From Salvia splendens (Eukaryota > Streptophyta > Magnoliopsida > Lamiales > Lamiaceae): DNA of 64,000 nucleotides. The notes below the pieces were generated by a model, which saw only the letters and a program-made list of their open reading frames with translations, was not told the DNA's origin and ran no database searches. How positions within the stretch are numbered: position 1 is the first letter of the stretch; every line of letters starts with the position of its first letter. A program made the position numbers and the translations under genes. The stretch spans positions 5,684,257 through 5,748,256 of the forward strand of contig NC_056040.1 of the NCBI RefSeq assembly GCF_004379255.2, read 5' to 3'. This document shows, one piece after another, positions 20,938 to 31,898 of the stretch.

Positions 20938-22853
20938 AATGGTGGCCCGGCCACCATTTGTGGCTCTCTTGTGGCCTTTACAATGGTAAAATGAATAAAA
21001 ACAATAGGGCCACGAAATGTGGCCCTCTCCAAAAAACAAAATTAATTTGTTTGTTTTTTAATAATATTTTTTAATTTATGTCTAATAAATTTTATTAGTC
21101 TTTAAATTTATGATATTTATAAATGTAATTAAAATAAAATAATTTGGATTGTAAACAAAAAAAATTCACAATCTAAAAAAAATGTAACAATAATTTCGTT
21201 GTATTATATTAAAGTAGGAAAATTATACAACGAAAGTGACCTAGTTTAAAAACAACAACCCGGAAACCCAAAACCCAAATCACTCTGCGGCGCTCCTTCT
21301 ACGGTTCCAGACCTCTTCAACCATATCAGCCTGCAGTGATGAATGCGATATTTGGCTCCGCATATCGGTGTACCGCTAGATCAAGTATTCATTACTACGT
21401 GGTACACCCATCTGCAGGGGCTCCATGGCAGTACCCGAGCTCGAACTAGCACCATCTTCCGGTGTCCATCGCTCTGCAGCAAATCCTTCGTCATCTATTA
21501 TCATATTGTGCAATATGATACATGCAGTCATGATGTCTGCGACATCATTTTCGTGCCATTGTCGAGCCGGGCACCGTATAATTGTCCATCGCGCTTGGAG
21601 TACACCAAAAGCTCGCTCAACATCCTTCCTAGCACCCTCTTGTTTTTTCGCGAAGTAGGTTTGCTTCGGCCCAACGGGGTTGTCGGATCGTCTTCACAAA
21701 CACTGGTCAGCGAGGGTATATCCCATCGGCCAAATAGTACCCCATGTTGTACTGAGTGCCGTTGGCCATGAATCTAACTTGCGGACCCTCACCCTGGCTC
21801 TCGTCATTGAACAGGTGGGACGATCGTAGAACGTTGATGTCGTTGTTCGATCCAGCGACCCCAAAATACGCGTGCCAGATTCGCAAGCGGTAATCAGCAA
21901 TTGCTTCAAGAATCATCGTGGGATGTCAGCCTTTGAAACCAGAAGTGCTTTGCCCCTTCCAAGCCACCGGGCAGTTCCTCCACTCCCAGTGCATGCAATC
22001 GATGCTCCCCAACATCCCTGGAAAATGATGTACAGTCCCGTGCATATCCATCAGACGTTGGCAATCATCAGCCGATGGCTTCCGTAGATACTCCCCTTTG
22101 AAGATATCCTTAATGCCCCTGCAAAACTGCCTCAACGTCTGTAGGGCAGTCGTTTCGCCCATCTGTAGGTATTCGTCGAACATGTCAGCGGGCCCGGCAT
22201 ATGCAAGCTGTCTAATTGCCATCGTACACTTCTGGTATGTCGACAAGCCGGGTTGGCCGGTGGCATCAAATCGCAAGTTGAAGCACCTGAACCGTTGCGC
22301 CAAACACGTCGCTATATGGACGAAGAGACGTTGCAACATTCTGAATCGCCGACGGAAAATTTCTGCCGGATAACGGGCGTTCTCGTTGAAGTAGTCTTCC
22401 ATCAATCGGCGGTCAGCTCCGGCATGATCACTGTCGAAAAATCGCCGATGATGAAATGGCCGAGGGACTGCCACCGCCGCCGCCTCCGCCGCATCTTCCG
22501 CCTCGTCGGCTTCACGTTGCACCGCTGCAACAAGGTTTTGGAACTCCAGATCTACCGCTTGTTGTTCATCGTCGGAATCCATAATTCCAAGATTGAATTG
22601 AAATTGGAAGGAAAGATTGGAGGAAAATGGAAGTAAAATGGAGTTGGAAAAATGGAATGGAAGTGTATTGTTTATTTTCGAAAATTTAAAAAAAAAAATT
22701 CCGCGGCCCGCTGCAGTGGAGGGCCGCGGCTCACACGGCTCAGCCTCGTGAAGGCCGCGGCTCACCCTCGGCTCTCGGCCCTGCGCCCCGGCTCTCTGCA
22801 ATGGGGGGCCGCGCACCGAGCCGCGGGCCGCGGCTCCCCCATTGTGGACACTC
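20938..22853 (-). mobile_element. H5: Harbinger element, transposase-only
   Basis: Ends GAGTGTCCACAATGG and CCATTGTGGACACTC form a perfect 15-bp inverted repeat, with TTA on both sides (20935-20937 and 22854-22856). The right end is rich in GGCCGCGGCTC motifs. It encodes a damaged DDE_Tnp_4-type nuclease and no ORF1. H3, H4 and H5 lie almost back to back, with gaps of 241 and 220 bp. Confidence 0.88.
21280..22581 (-). pseudogene. Harbinger (HARBI1-like, DDE_Tnp_4) transposase, broken
   Basis: Begins MDSDDEQQAVDLEFQNLVAA at 22581 and keeps the helix-turn-helix-like region and the catalytic blocks GSIDCMHWEWRNCPVAWKG (first Asp), FGVAGSNNDINVL (second Asp) and KDVERAFGVLQARW (Glu). The lesions are TGA just after TSGFKG (about 21924), TGA in YPR-stop-PVFVKTIRQP (a Trp codon in relatives), a frameshift right after that, and TAG in SNEYLI-stop-RYTDM. 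The end is near the TGA at 21280-21282. All three catalytic acids are still encoded, so decay is moderate, but no functional protein can be made. Confidence 0.88.
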
Positions 22854-22904
22854 TTAGTACTCCTATAATAGATTAAGAACACAGGAATGGATCACTTGTT
22901 GTGT

Positions 22905-23163
22905 AATGCTGTGGTCAAAACGCAAGTTTTTTAACTTAAAACGCAGCTCATTTCTCTTGTTTATTGATCAAGCAAATCATGAGTTATTGAATGGAGTATA
23001 TATGATCTAATCATAATCGCAGTTAGTATTTTTATATTTGACTTTAATAACATTTATTTAGTATGGATATATAATAAAAAAAGAAAAGAAAATAGAAAAC
23101 AAGAGAAAAGAAAGAAATGAGCTGCGTTTTATGTTAAAAAACATGCGTTTTGACCACAGCATT
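22905..23163. repeat. Fold-back MITE with about 50-bp terminal inverted repeats
   Basis: The left arm AATGCTGTGGTCAAAACGCA continues to GCAGCTCATTTCT. The right arm is its inverse (AGAAATGAGCTGCG...TTTGACCACAGCATT), with about two mismatches. The element is 259 bp with an AT-rich centre. I could not define a target duplication, so the superfamily is open. Confidence 0.8.
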
Positions 23164-25063
23164 TGATGCTAAGCAGGTGATCCACTCCCTTAAGAACACG
23201 CACATAAAGACAAATTGTCAACAGTTCAATATGGTACTTCCTACTGTTTATCTGATTATTATGCGTCAGTGCTACTACTATTACTCTATAATCGAATCGA
23301 GATCAGATTTTGGTGATTTAAGTCAAAGTTACTTTTACTTGGGGACTTTTATATTCGCAACTTCGATCAAATTTTAGCCGATCCTTTTTTTTTTGTTCCA
23401 TTTCAAAAAACATTAACTATGCGGAATATACAGTTCAAATTGTTCGTTTTCAATTACGTTTGATGTTTGTTCAAAATATAACAAATATACTTCCTGTTTT
23501 CTTTTAAATCTTAGTAATTCTAAGACATCAAATCACACTCCTCTAGAAAAATCAACAGAATTTCTACAAAAAATACTGAAAATAAAATGAACTAAACATT
23601 TCATACTTTTCGTGAACAAAAGTCATTCAAGAAAACAGTAGAATAACATTCAAGATTTTACAAAAATACTACTTCACACTGACAGGTGAAGGACGCATCT
23701 ATGTTTTTGAATTATTGTCTCAGGCCACCTTAATATTTAATGTTTTTGAACACGTGATTTTAAGAGGTTTGGTTTTGTTTATTAAATATAGAGAGAAAAT
23801 ATAATTTTTATATTGACGTGAGAGAGAAAAATGAAAATATAACATCTTTCGTGGGACAAACTAAAAAAGAAAGTATGACATACATCATGAGACGGGGAGA
23901 GTAATTGCGAATAGATCTGAGATTAACCTACAATTTAAGAAATTTCAATGTAACAAATCGATATTTTTTTGGAACTTCTATCAATTCTTCCCTCGCAGAC
24001 GTAGAGAATTTTGAATTGAGTGTCTTAGTCGACTTTCGTTAAATTTTATTCCTCGAGAAGCAACAAATAGTAGTAACATGCATCATCTTATCGAGCAGCA
24101 AATGAAAGATTTTATTTGAACACTAGAAATAAACTTCTGACAAACTGTAAGCATCTCATTAACATGTTTTAATGAGACTATGAGCTTCGCCACACCCTGT
24201 AAATTATCACTAAGTACAGAGGGCTGCAGCTAAAAGGCTTTAGCAAAGGTAATTTGAGTTCAAGATGCCACGCTTATCATATATAATAAGAGTTTTTCAA
24301 CAGCACGAAAGAGCATTCTTGTTATTTGCATGACCCAATCAAAGAACAGAGAACACACTCGGTTTCTACAAACAAAGCTCAAAATCTGTCACTGGAGTGT
24401 CATGATCAGGCAGTAATTGATTTAAAAGAGAAAAACCATAATGTAAAATCCATGTCCAAGATGAACGGACTTCTTCATTCACCAAAATTAGGCATTCACA
24501 AGTCAATCTGCAAAGAAAAGGATGTGCAGTCAGAAAAGTGCATTCACTGTTTAATGTATGTACAATCAAACCATCAGAATAAGAACAACAAATTGCAGTT
24601 ATTATGAAGTTGGAGCCACAACCGTTCTCCAAGTGATACGCATCAGTAATATCTATACCAGTAAATATTGATAACATTGTAAGCCCTTAGTCACTTTAGT
24701 TCAACTTTCCAAATGTAGTTAGTCTAAACCTAGCTTTATCCGAAAACCATTTGCCTTTTCCTTTTCCATTTTATTTAACAAGTAGATATAGAGATTACTG
24801 TCGTACATCCACATTATGCAATGGTGCTAAGGCTTGGCATCAACAAATTTAAGTTCAACAAATCAGCATAATAATCAAGCCAGTGTTTTGACAAATTAGA
24901 AGGCTAGGGAAGTAAATTTAGGATTCAACCAATCTGGTCGTGGTTATGATGATATTTCAATGACCCAAACTTAGGCAAACAGTTGGTTTCTTGTGATTAA
25001 TGCCTTGCCTACAAACAATTCATTTTGCCCCAACTTTCTGGGCAAATCTATTTGACTCTAGAC
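23164..25063. other. AT-rich noncoding stretch
   Basis: No supported gene. Part near 24200-24700 may be 3' UTR of the leftward ATP synthase 6 kDa gene if that gene has a distal 3' exon, but I cannot show it. Confidence 0.35.
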
Positions 25064-25670
25064 CAGTGTTGTCAAAATGTCGTTCGGGTCGCTCGGGTCG
25101 CCCGGGTCGAGACCATCACCGCCCCAACATGGGTGGGTCGATCGAGATACAGGGTCGCCGCTGGGTCGCCCGGGTCGCCCTAAACGCATGCTATCTCTGA
25201 TGTTCTCAAATCTCTCACATGTTTTCTAACTCTCTCATTCACAATTCTCTATATATATTCATGCACCACATCAAACTTTTAAAACCTATTTTCTACACTT
25301 TAGAATTCGGCCTCTTCACTCCTAAACAAATAAACAATTCAAAGATCTTTGGCTGTCACCCTTCATATATTCTTTTGTTTTGATATTTTCAGACAACGGT
25401 TTCAATTATTTATTATGTTATGACTTAAGAATTGTTTTGATATTTTGATCATTTCTATTTTTCACTTTATCTCTATTCACATGAATTGCGTCTACATTTA
25501 TATTATTTGATATATTATAAACATTAGAGCAATATATTTATTCTATTTAATATTAAAAGGCAAAAAAATTAGCCTAGATTTGTGGGTCTCTCGACCCGGT
25601 CGACTCGTCGACCCGCGACCCGAATTTTCACCTCATCGACCCGGTGCGCCCCACGACCCTAACAACACTG
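25064..25670. mobile_element. Non-autonomous hAT element
   Basis: Starts CAGTGTTGTC and ends AACAACACTG, a short inverted repeat typical of hAT. It is flanked by a perfect 8-bp target duplication CTCTAGAC (25056-25063 and 25671-25678). Both subterminal parts are rich in GGGTCG / CGACCC repeats, likely transposase-binding sites. It has no coding capacity. Confidence 0.9.
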
Positions 25671-26091
25671 CTCTAGACACTACGAGTCCACTGAATCTAC
25701 TGGTAAATGATGTGAAGTACATGATGATATGTATATATAGAGAGATTTTATCTGCACAGTGACTTGTGTAGGGTTTACATCAAATGGGCTTCAACAACTT
25801 ATAACAGAAGCACATCTATGCACCTCGTAAGAGATATTTTGAGATAATCTCAATTGTCCTCAAATGGTAATTATTGACATAAATTCATACACCAGGAAAA
25901 AAAATAAATAAAATCTTAAGCCAAAAACTATCATCCAGCTAGGTCAATTAACAGATTATACATTCCTATAAAATCGCAAACAATTGGAACATCTCTGACC
26001 TAATAGTCAAATTACACTACAGCGCAACAATTCTGAATCGAGATTCAAAAATCAATCCACAAATTTAGATCTCTGTTCAATAAAACAAATT
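25671..26091. other. Noncoding flank 3' of the ATP synthase gene
   Basis: No coding exon seen. It probably contains 3' UTR or a 3' intron of the 6 kDa subunit gene. Confidence 0.4.
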
Positions 26092-26385
26092 CTAGGGTTT
26101 GCATCCAGATTGAAAGGACGTAAACTTACGCTTTTTGTGCCTCTGCGCGAATGGAGACTTCGCCGCATCCTCCTCTGAAAATAAACGTACAAAGTTACCA
26201 ATGAAACAGATCAATCGATCCAAAAAAATTGGGGAGAAATGGGGATGGTGGATTAGGGAAATACCGGTGAGGCCGAGGGACATCTTAGTGACAATGGTGC
26301 CAGTGACTGCGAATCCAACTAGGAACGGCCAGCAGCGTTTCCATTCTCTCTTGAAGAACACCGGCCACGGATCAAATTTCCTCAT
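26092..26385 (-). CDS. Mitochondrial ATP synthase 6 kDa subunit
   Basis: Small inner-membrane subunit of plant mitochondrial F1Fo ATP synthase. Exon 1 (26385 to 26265) encodes MRKFDPWPVFFKREWKR, then a single membrane helix CWPFLVGFAVTGTIVTK and MSLGLT. The intron is 26175-26264 (donor CCG|GTATTT, acceptor TTTCAG). Exon 2 starts at 26174 with EEDAAKSPFAQRHKK, which fits the family of about 55 residues. The C-terminus is uncertain. The frame can run on for 12 more codons to a stop at 26092-26094. Alternatively a perfect donor AAAGC|GTAAGT at 26129 may splice to a last exon that I cannot locate. The site II motifs just upstream fit a nuclear gene for a mitochondrial protein. Confidence 0.88.
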   Translation of the reverse strand: MRKFDPWPVFFKREWKRCWPFLVGFAVTGTIVTKMSLGLTGISLIHHPHFSPIFLDRLICFIGNFVRLFSEEDAAKSPFAQRHKKRKFTSFQSGCKP

Positions 26386-26483
26386 AGCGACTGTTCTCTC
26401 TCTCTTTCTGTGATGAAATGCAACGAAGGTATGAGAATCAAATTGGCATCTGCGTCTAATATACACACCAGATTTTAGCTAAA

Positions 26484-26496
26484 TGGGCTTGGCCCA
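26484..26496. promoter_or_regulatory. Paired site II (TCP) motifs
   Basis: TGGGCTTGGCCCA contains two TGGGCY motifs in inverted arrangement about 100 bp upstream of the ATP synthase 6 kDa start codon. Such paired site II elements are common in promoters of plant genes for mitochondrial components. Confidence 0.6.
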
Positions 26497-26499
26497 TTA

Positions 26500-27176
26500 C
26501 TGTGGTTTTTTTTAGCCTAGACTAGATATAGATATAGATATAAATTTTAATTTTGTTTGAAGAAGATAGATTTATGAATTTATTATATTTTTATTTAAAT
26601 TGCAGTTAATGCACAAATTTCACTTATATGGTGCAATTTCGATATAATTTTTTGAAACATTGCAATAAAATTATGATATTTTAAATAACTATTGGAAAGT
26701 AAATATGTAACTTGGGATTGTTGCCATTGATACGGGTGCACAATATACCCAAATCCACTTCTCTTAGAGAATCCAACAGAGATTAGACAACCAAAAAAGA
26801 ACCAGAGAGAATTTTAAAAGTATCACTAAGAGGAAATCAATCTTCTATTCATCAACCACGTTGATAATCAAATTTAAGATTAGCCGAGTACAATGTGTTT
26901 ACATTTATGCTAAGCAAGAATGTGATCATGTGATAGAAAAACCGGAATAATGATCAAACCAACTTCAATAACACCAGAAATACAGGATTGGAGTCTAGAT
27001 ATCGACACAGTCGATGGTCGAAAAACTAGATTGATTGCCATTGATCTTCTCCACAGAATCTCCATTAAAAGGGCCGACTGACCTTCATTATGGAATCTAA
27101 CATAATGCTATATAAATTGCTTCTACAGACTACAGCTTCTAATGCAAACTGGGCCGAACGGACAATTTGAAAATGA
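26500..27176. other. Spacer between ATP synthase 6 kDa and MRPS34 genes
   Basis: AT-rich and noncoding. The left part is promoter of the ATP synthase gene and the right part is the 3' end of MRPS34. Short GATATA repeats lie near 26526-26541. Confidence 0.4.
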
Positions 27177-29435
27177 TCACGCAGTTTCCACTTCTTGTTT
27201 TGGGATGCTTGCTTCCTGTTTTGGCACACTTTGTTCTATTTGTTTTGTCATGGGGATGTATCTCCAACAGCGCTTGTGGACACCGCTGATTTTCTTCGGG
27301 GCATCTGCAGCTGGCAAACCTGCAATAGTCAAACCCATTTAATCTTGACCCATCATTGGCATTTCATCCATAAGAAAACCAATCAAATGTTTTCTTGTAA
27401 CATAGAAGTGGTGGGTGATTACTGTTGTTAACATGCAGTTTTTCATTCTATGTAAGAACCGTGTTACTGTAGCATTGGGCAATTAAAGAAACATGAAGAG
27501 GAATTGCATCACACTTAGTTTAGTACTATAAATAAGTACCACGGCACACACATCTCTACTATTGAATTCTTGAATATCAAACAGGATGACCGGGTCCTTT
27601 TTTAACACACACATTACTGGAAAGTCATATTAACGCCTTAAGACTTAAGCCAATCTATGGCCAGTTGAGACAGCTGCCCTAACCATACTTGAAAGGTTAG
27701 TGCTTCCAGCCCGGTGTCTGACAAGAATTTACAGACACCTTCAGGGACTAGATTTCGCCAAGGTCGAGATTGTGAGTTCAAAATACAGGCTGGCAAACAG
27801 TGTAAGTAGCACAGCCCAAAGCAATTGCTCAAAGATTATTCAATTTGCCCTAGTCGCATGCTTTGCAGCAAACTAACAGTGAATATAAGCAAATCATAAT
27901 TGTTAACATCTTCCATTAGAGAATCTAGAAAAACATGCTTAAGCAGCAAAAAGAAATGGAGTGCTTAAACATCCACTGCTTGTTGAAGGCCAAACAAAGT
28001 CACAGCACAAGCAACTTAAAATCATACAAACAGTGAGTTTCTGTTAACTTCATGGTATAAAGAATTAGGTGCGCTGCCTCGCAGAATGGCAGTTCAGGAC
28101 ACCATTAAGACAGCCTAAAGCAATTGTTTTAATCATATTGAATCTAAAGCTACAGAGCTAGCAAAAATAAATCCTCTTGAAGTATGTTTCTTTATGTGAG
28201 GCCTATATGAGGATGGATTTGGGGTCCAAGGTAGCAGATCCATTGTCAAAAAAACTTGTGTAAGGCTGTAAGCTCAACCTGTCGGATGGGTCAAAAGTCT
28301 GGATTCAAGCACATAACGATACCATATTTGTAATTTTAACAGTGTTTTATAGTGTTCAGATAATGGCCATGACCCATTCAACAAGATTTCTTGACCCATT
28401 ACAATTTTTTGCAGTGAAGAATTTAAGAGATGAATTTTCAAACTCTCACCCTCATTTCCATGGTCGGAGCTAAACACCTAACTCAACAAAAATAAATAAA
28501 TTCATACACTAAAAAAATGCACATGGACATGATATTTTTCAAATTCTGGGGAAACTGGATACTGGCATACTGCTCAGTTTGAGATTGGATTTCAAATCCA
28601 TTTAATTCATATCAAACCCCTCAGTTCAAAGACCACCCTAGAGACTTTTAGGTATTTAACCTTTGTATTGCAGAATTGATCCTCACAGAAGCGTAAGATC
28701 CCTCTCTAAAGACAAATTACAAAAATCTATAAGTTCAACAGGCAGTAAGATTGGTTTAGAACTTTATAAAACCTAACAAGATTAATTTCGTACATCTCCC
28801 GGAGGAAAATGAGACCTTTTTCTGTAAAAAAGAAGAGATTATTGCAACTACAGTCCAATACATTTATCATACACAATGTGAATGAATGTAAGTTCAATAA
28901 AAGGAAAAACCTAGATCAAATCAACAAAACCATACAAACAAAGGTAAAGCATACACATTGTCCCAATGTACATAACAAAGATAGTAGTAGAAATCAATTA
29001 CCATTTTTGTGAGCAATCCCCCAAGCTTTCCCATGTCTTCCATCCTACAAGATTCATCAATTAATAAATAATTCCTTACAAACAGACTCCAAAACACTCA
29101 CACATTAGGCCAAAACGGGAGGAGAAGAAATCGCATATAATTTAAGCATGGATTACTTTGTAGAGATTGATTTTGGTGATCTCGTAGGAGACCTCGGCCC
29201 AGTGAGTTTTGGCCATGTGATAGCCAAGGCCCCAATTGGGAAGAAACTGGGCCACCTCGAATAGGTTCTTCTTCTTCTTCCGCTTAGGCTTCTTGGCTCC
29301 GTCGACCGACGCCACGTCGGCGGCGGGGCTGGTGGTGGTGCTAAGACCGCGTAGGAAGGCGAATGATGTTCTAAAGAGGTCAGAAGCTCTTCCTATGGAA
29401 GTGGTGGCCCTTTTAGCAATGAGGGAAGTCGCCAT
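27177..29435 (-). CDS. MRPS34: Mitochondrial ribosomal protein mS34 (MRPS34)
   Basis: Component of the small subunit of the mitochondrial ribosome. Exon 1 (29435 to 29157) holds a Ser/Arg/Ala-rich mitochondrial presequence (MATSLIAKRATTSIGRAS), then KKPKRKKKKNLFEVAQFLPN and THWAEVSYEITKINLYK. Exon 2 (29044 to 29002) gives DGRHGKAWGIAHKN. Exon 3 (27319 to 27177) gives GLPAADAPKKISGVHKRCWR, YIPMTKQIEQ and a short tail ending QEVETA. All splice sites are GT-AG. The introns are 112 bp and 1682 bp. The joined frame is 154 residues with no break. The tail contains two copies of a VPKQEAS / IPKQEVE-like heptad. An ACCCTA motif lies in the leader region near 29490. Confidence 0.93.
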
Positions 29436-30219
29436 TTTTGTAAGGGCACCTGATTTGGCTTGCTGTTTCTTGAGGTTTATGGTTTCTCACTCACTAACCC
29501 TATGAATCTCTCTATCGCGCAGTCGCACAGTATAAAAAAATGAAATGAAAATAATTTAAAGTTAAATTGGTCAATAATAATTCTTCATTTAGACTAAGTA
29601 TGTGATATTCAAATTTCTGCCCTATTGATTTTAAAAAAACATAACTGTAATTTACAAAATAGTTGTGATTATGGGAAATATTAGGATAATTCTGCAATGT
29701 CTCTTCATATTTTCCACAATCCATACAAATATGAGAAGTAAAAGACTAAATATCTGCTTCCAAAAGGAATCCAAATATTTATTTATAATCTACAAGATGA
29801 TTTAGTCTAGTTTTTACAAAAGTTTTATTTAGGAATTGATTGTAGCAATTTTATAAAAACAAATATAGAGGCATATACTCATGTCTTGTAGTTGAGGATT
29901 ATCTGAGTGAAGTCTGTAATGAGATTTAATATCTCAAATTCAAATATCATCAAAATAACTTCATATTTTCATTTATAGTAGTACAACAATGAATTAGTAA
30001 AACATCACTCAAAACAAGATATTATCTTGATGAAACAATGTTGCCATAATATATGAAAGACGAAAGGTGTATCACTATTTTGCTACTTAACATCTAAAAC
30101 TTATTTCTGCCGAAATCAACTTCATAAAATTTACGTAACTCTCATCTCACAACAACTATCTTCGCAATTCTAGTGTACAACAAGTGTGGTTAAAATCAGT
30201 AAAGCAATGTGCAAGTGAA
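29436..30219. other. Spacer between MRPS34 and SKI2
   Basis: AT-rich. It contains the MRPS34 promoter on the left and the SKI2 3' UTR on the right. No other gene is seen. Confidence 0.45.
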
Positions 30220-31867
30220 TTAGACCCCAGTAATGTACAAGCTTGCAGCAAACACAATATCCCTCTTTATCGCGTTCGAAGCAGTTTCCATTTTCTTGTG
30301 AAGTGCAGAGTTCCCCATAATCGCTGCTGCATTTCTAAATTCGCGGCATGTTTCATCCAACCTCACTATCGTCCTAACAATCATGCCCTCAGGAACATCG
30401 GTGAGTTCACAGATATCCGCAAACGGGGTGCCCTGACAATTCAGCATGCCAGCATTAGACAAAAATGAGCATTGATAAGTTTAATGAATTCATGGAAAAC
30501 CAGATTTGATTATCAAGCAAATATACAGTTTCACTCAGCTCTACTTTCTCCAAAACCTTGCACACCAATAGTTCTCACTCAATTCCAAATCCCAATGATA
30601 GTGTCTTATTTATCAAGGATTCATCATCAGAAAACATTTCTGATGGTGTTTCTAGAAATCAAGGGTCCAACGGATATAAGGTCCGGAGTTTTCGTGGATT
30701 CAAACCTAATTAAATTGGCTAGTATATAAAGCAAGTAGGATAACAGGTGGCAGGGCAGGTTTAGATAAGGGGAAGAGACGATACCTTTGCCCATTCATAC
30801 ACAACTTCAACCAGACCAAACTTTAGATTATCCCTGGCATATTCCTCAGGATCAACCTGCACTTTGAATTCTGCTTGAAGCTTTCCGAGTCTTATTGCCG
30901 TGTCACACAACCTAATGTACAAGCAAAAGATATTACTACTATTTAATAAGTATACAAGAAGCAGACATCAAAACATACAGTTACACCTTTGAACAAATTT
31001 ATATCAAGATCATGAATAAAGAGCCAATGTAATTATTGTACAGTAACAATTCAGATAAATATGAAGGAATTTGAAAGAATCCAATTCCAAATTGGAAAGA
31101 TAATTACTATTCTTGCAAATAATGATCACAAGCTAAGTATCAACTTAAACTAGACTGAGACAGTAAATATATTTATTTAGTATCTTCACTACAGTGTGAT
31201 GCACAATTAGAAAGAAAAAGCAACAAAATATTTTTTACAATAATGATTATGAGGTGCTACTCTGGCATTCTACATCTACTCCATTTGGCTTGCTCATGAT
31301 ACAGGTAGGTATTAGATGAGCATTTTGAATTAAATAAGCTGCAATTTGTCCAAAACTAAACAGGTGAGGACTGTTGAACAGTTTGTATTTATGTTTCCTG
31401 GTATATATCACTACTTATTTAGATAGACCTCGTATGGTATCCTGGTAGGTAGACACTTTTATTTGAGGATTAGATTCTAACCCAGCCTCCTCTCCCTCCA
31501 TATATACAAGAAAATATGTACTTGTATAATAGACTGAAAACATGTGCTTCTTTCATGATTTTTATTATAAAGGACTATGCAAGGTCTAGCAATTGAATTA
31601 ATACTTTGGAATATTAAGTATGCATCATAAATCACAGTATCAAAGCTCGAGTTTGTCATTATTCAAGGTCTAGCGTATTAAGACTTTGTGAAGCAGCTAT
31701 TATGATGACAGTAAATGAAAATAATTAAATGTTTCTTTTATCCTCAATTGTGGTATAAAATGCATCTACGCACCCCCAGTATAACCAACGTATGCAATAT
31801 TTTTGCTTCAGTTTCACGGAAATCCTTTACCATATAACATAATATCAATATAAAAGAAATAGCCCAG

Positions 31868-31898
<31 letters not shown>

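Noticed and set aside
22905..23163. A defined superfamily for the fold-back MITE
   Set aside because: The inverted ends are clear but flanking bases give no convincing 2-, 3-, 8- or 9-bp duplication.
24326..24677. Open frames of about 100 codons on both strands
   Set aside because: No domain, AT-rich, no splice context; treated as noncoding.
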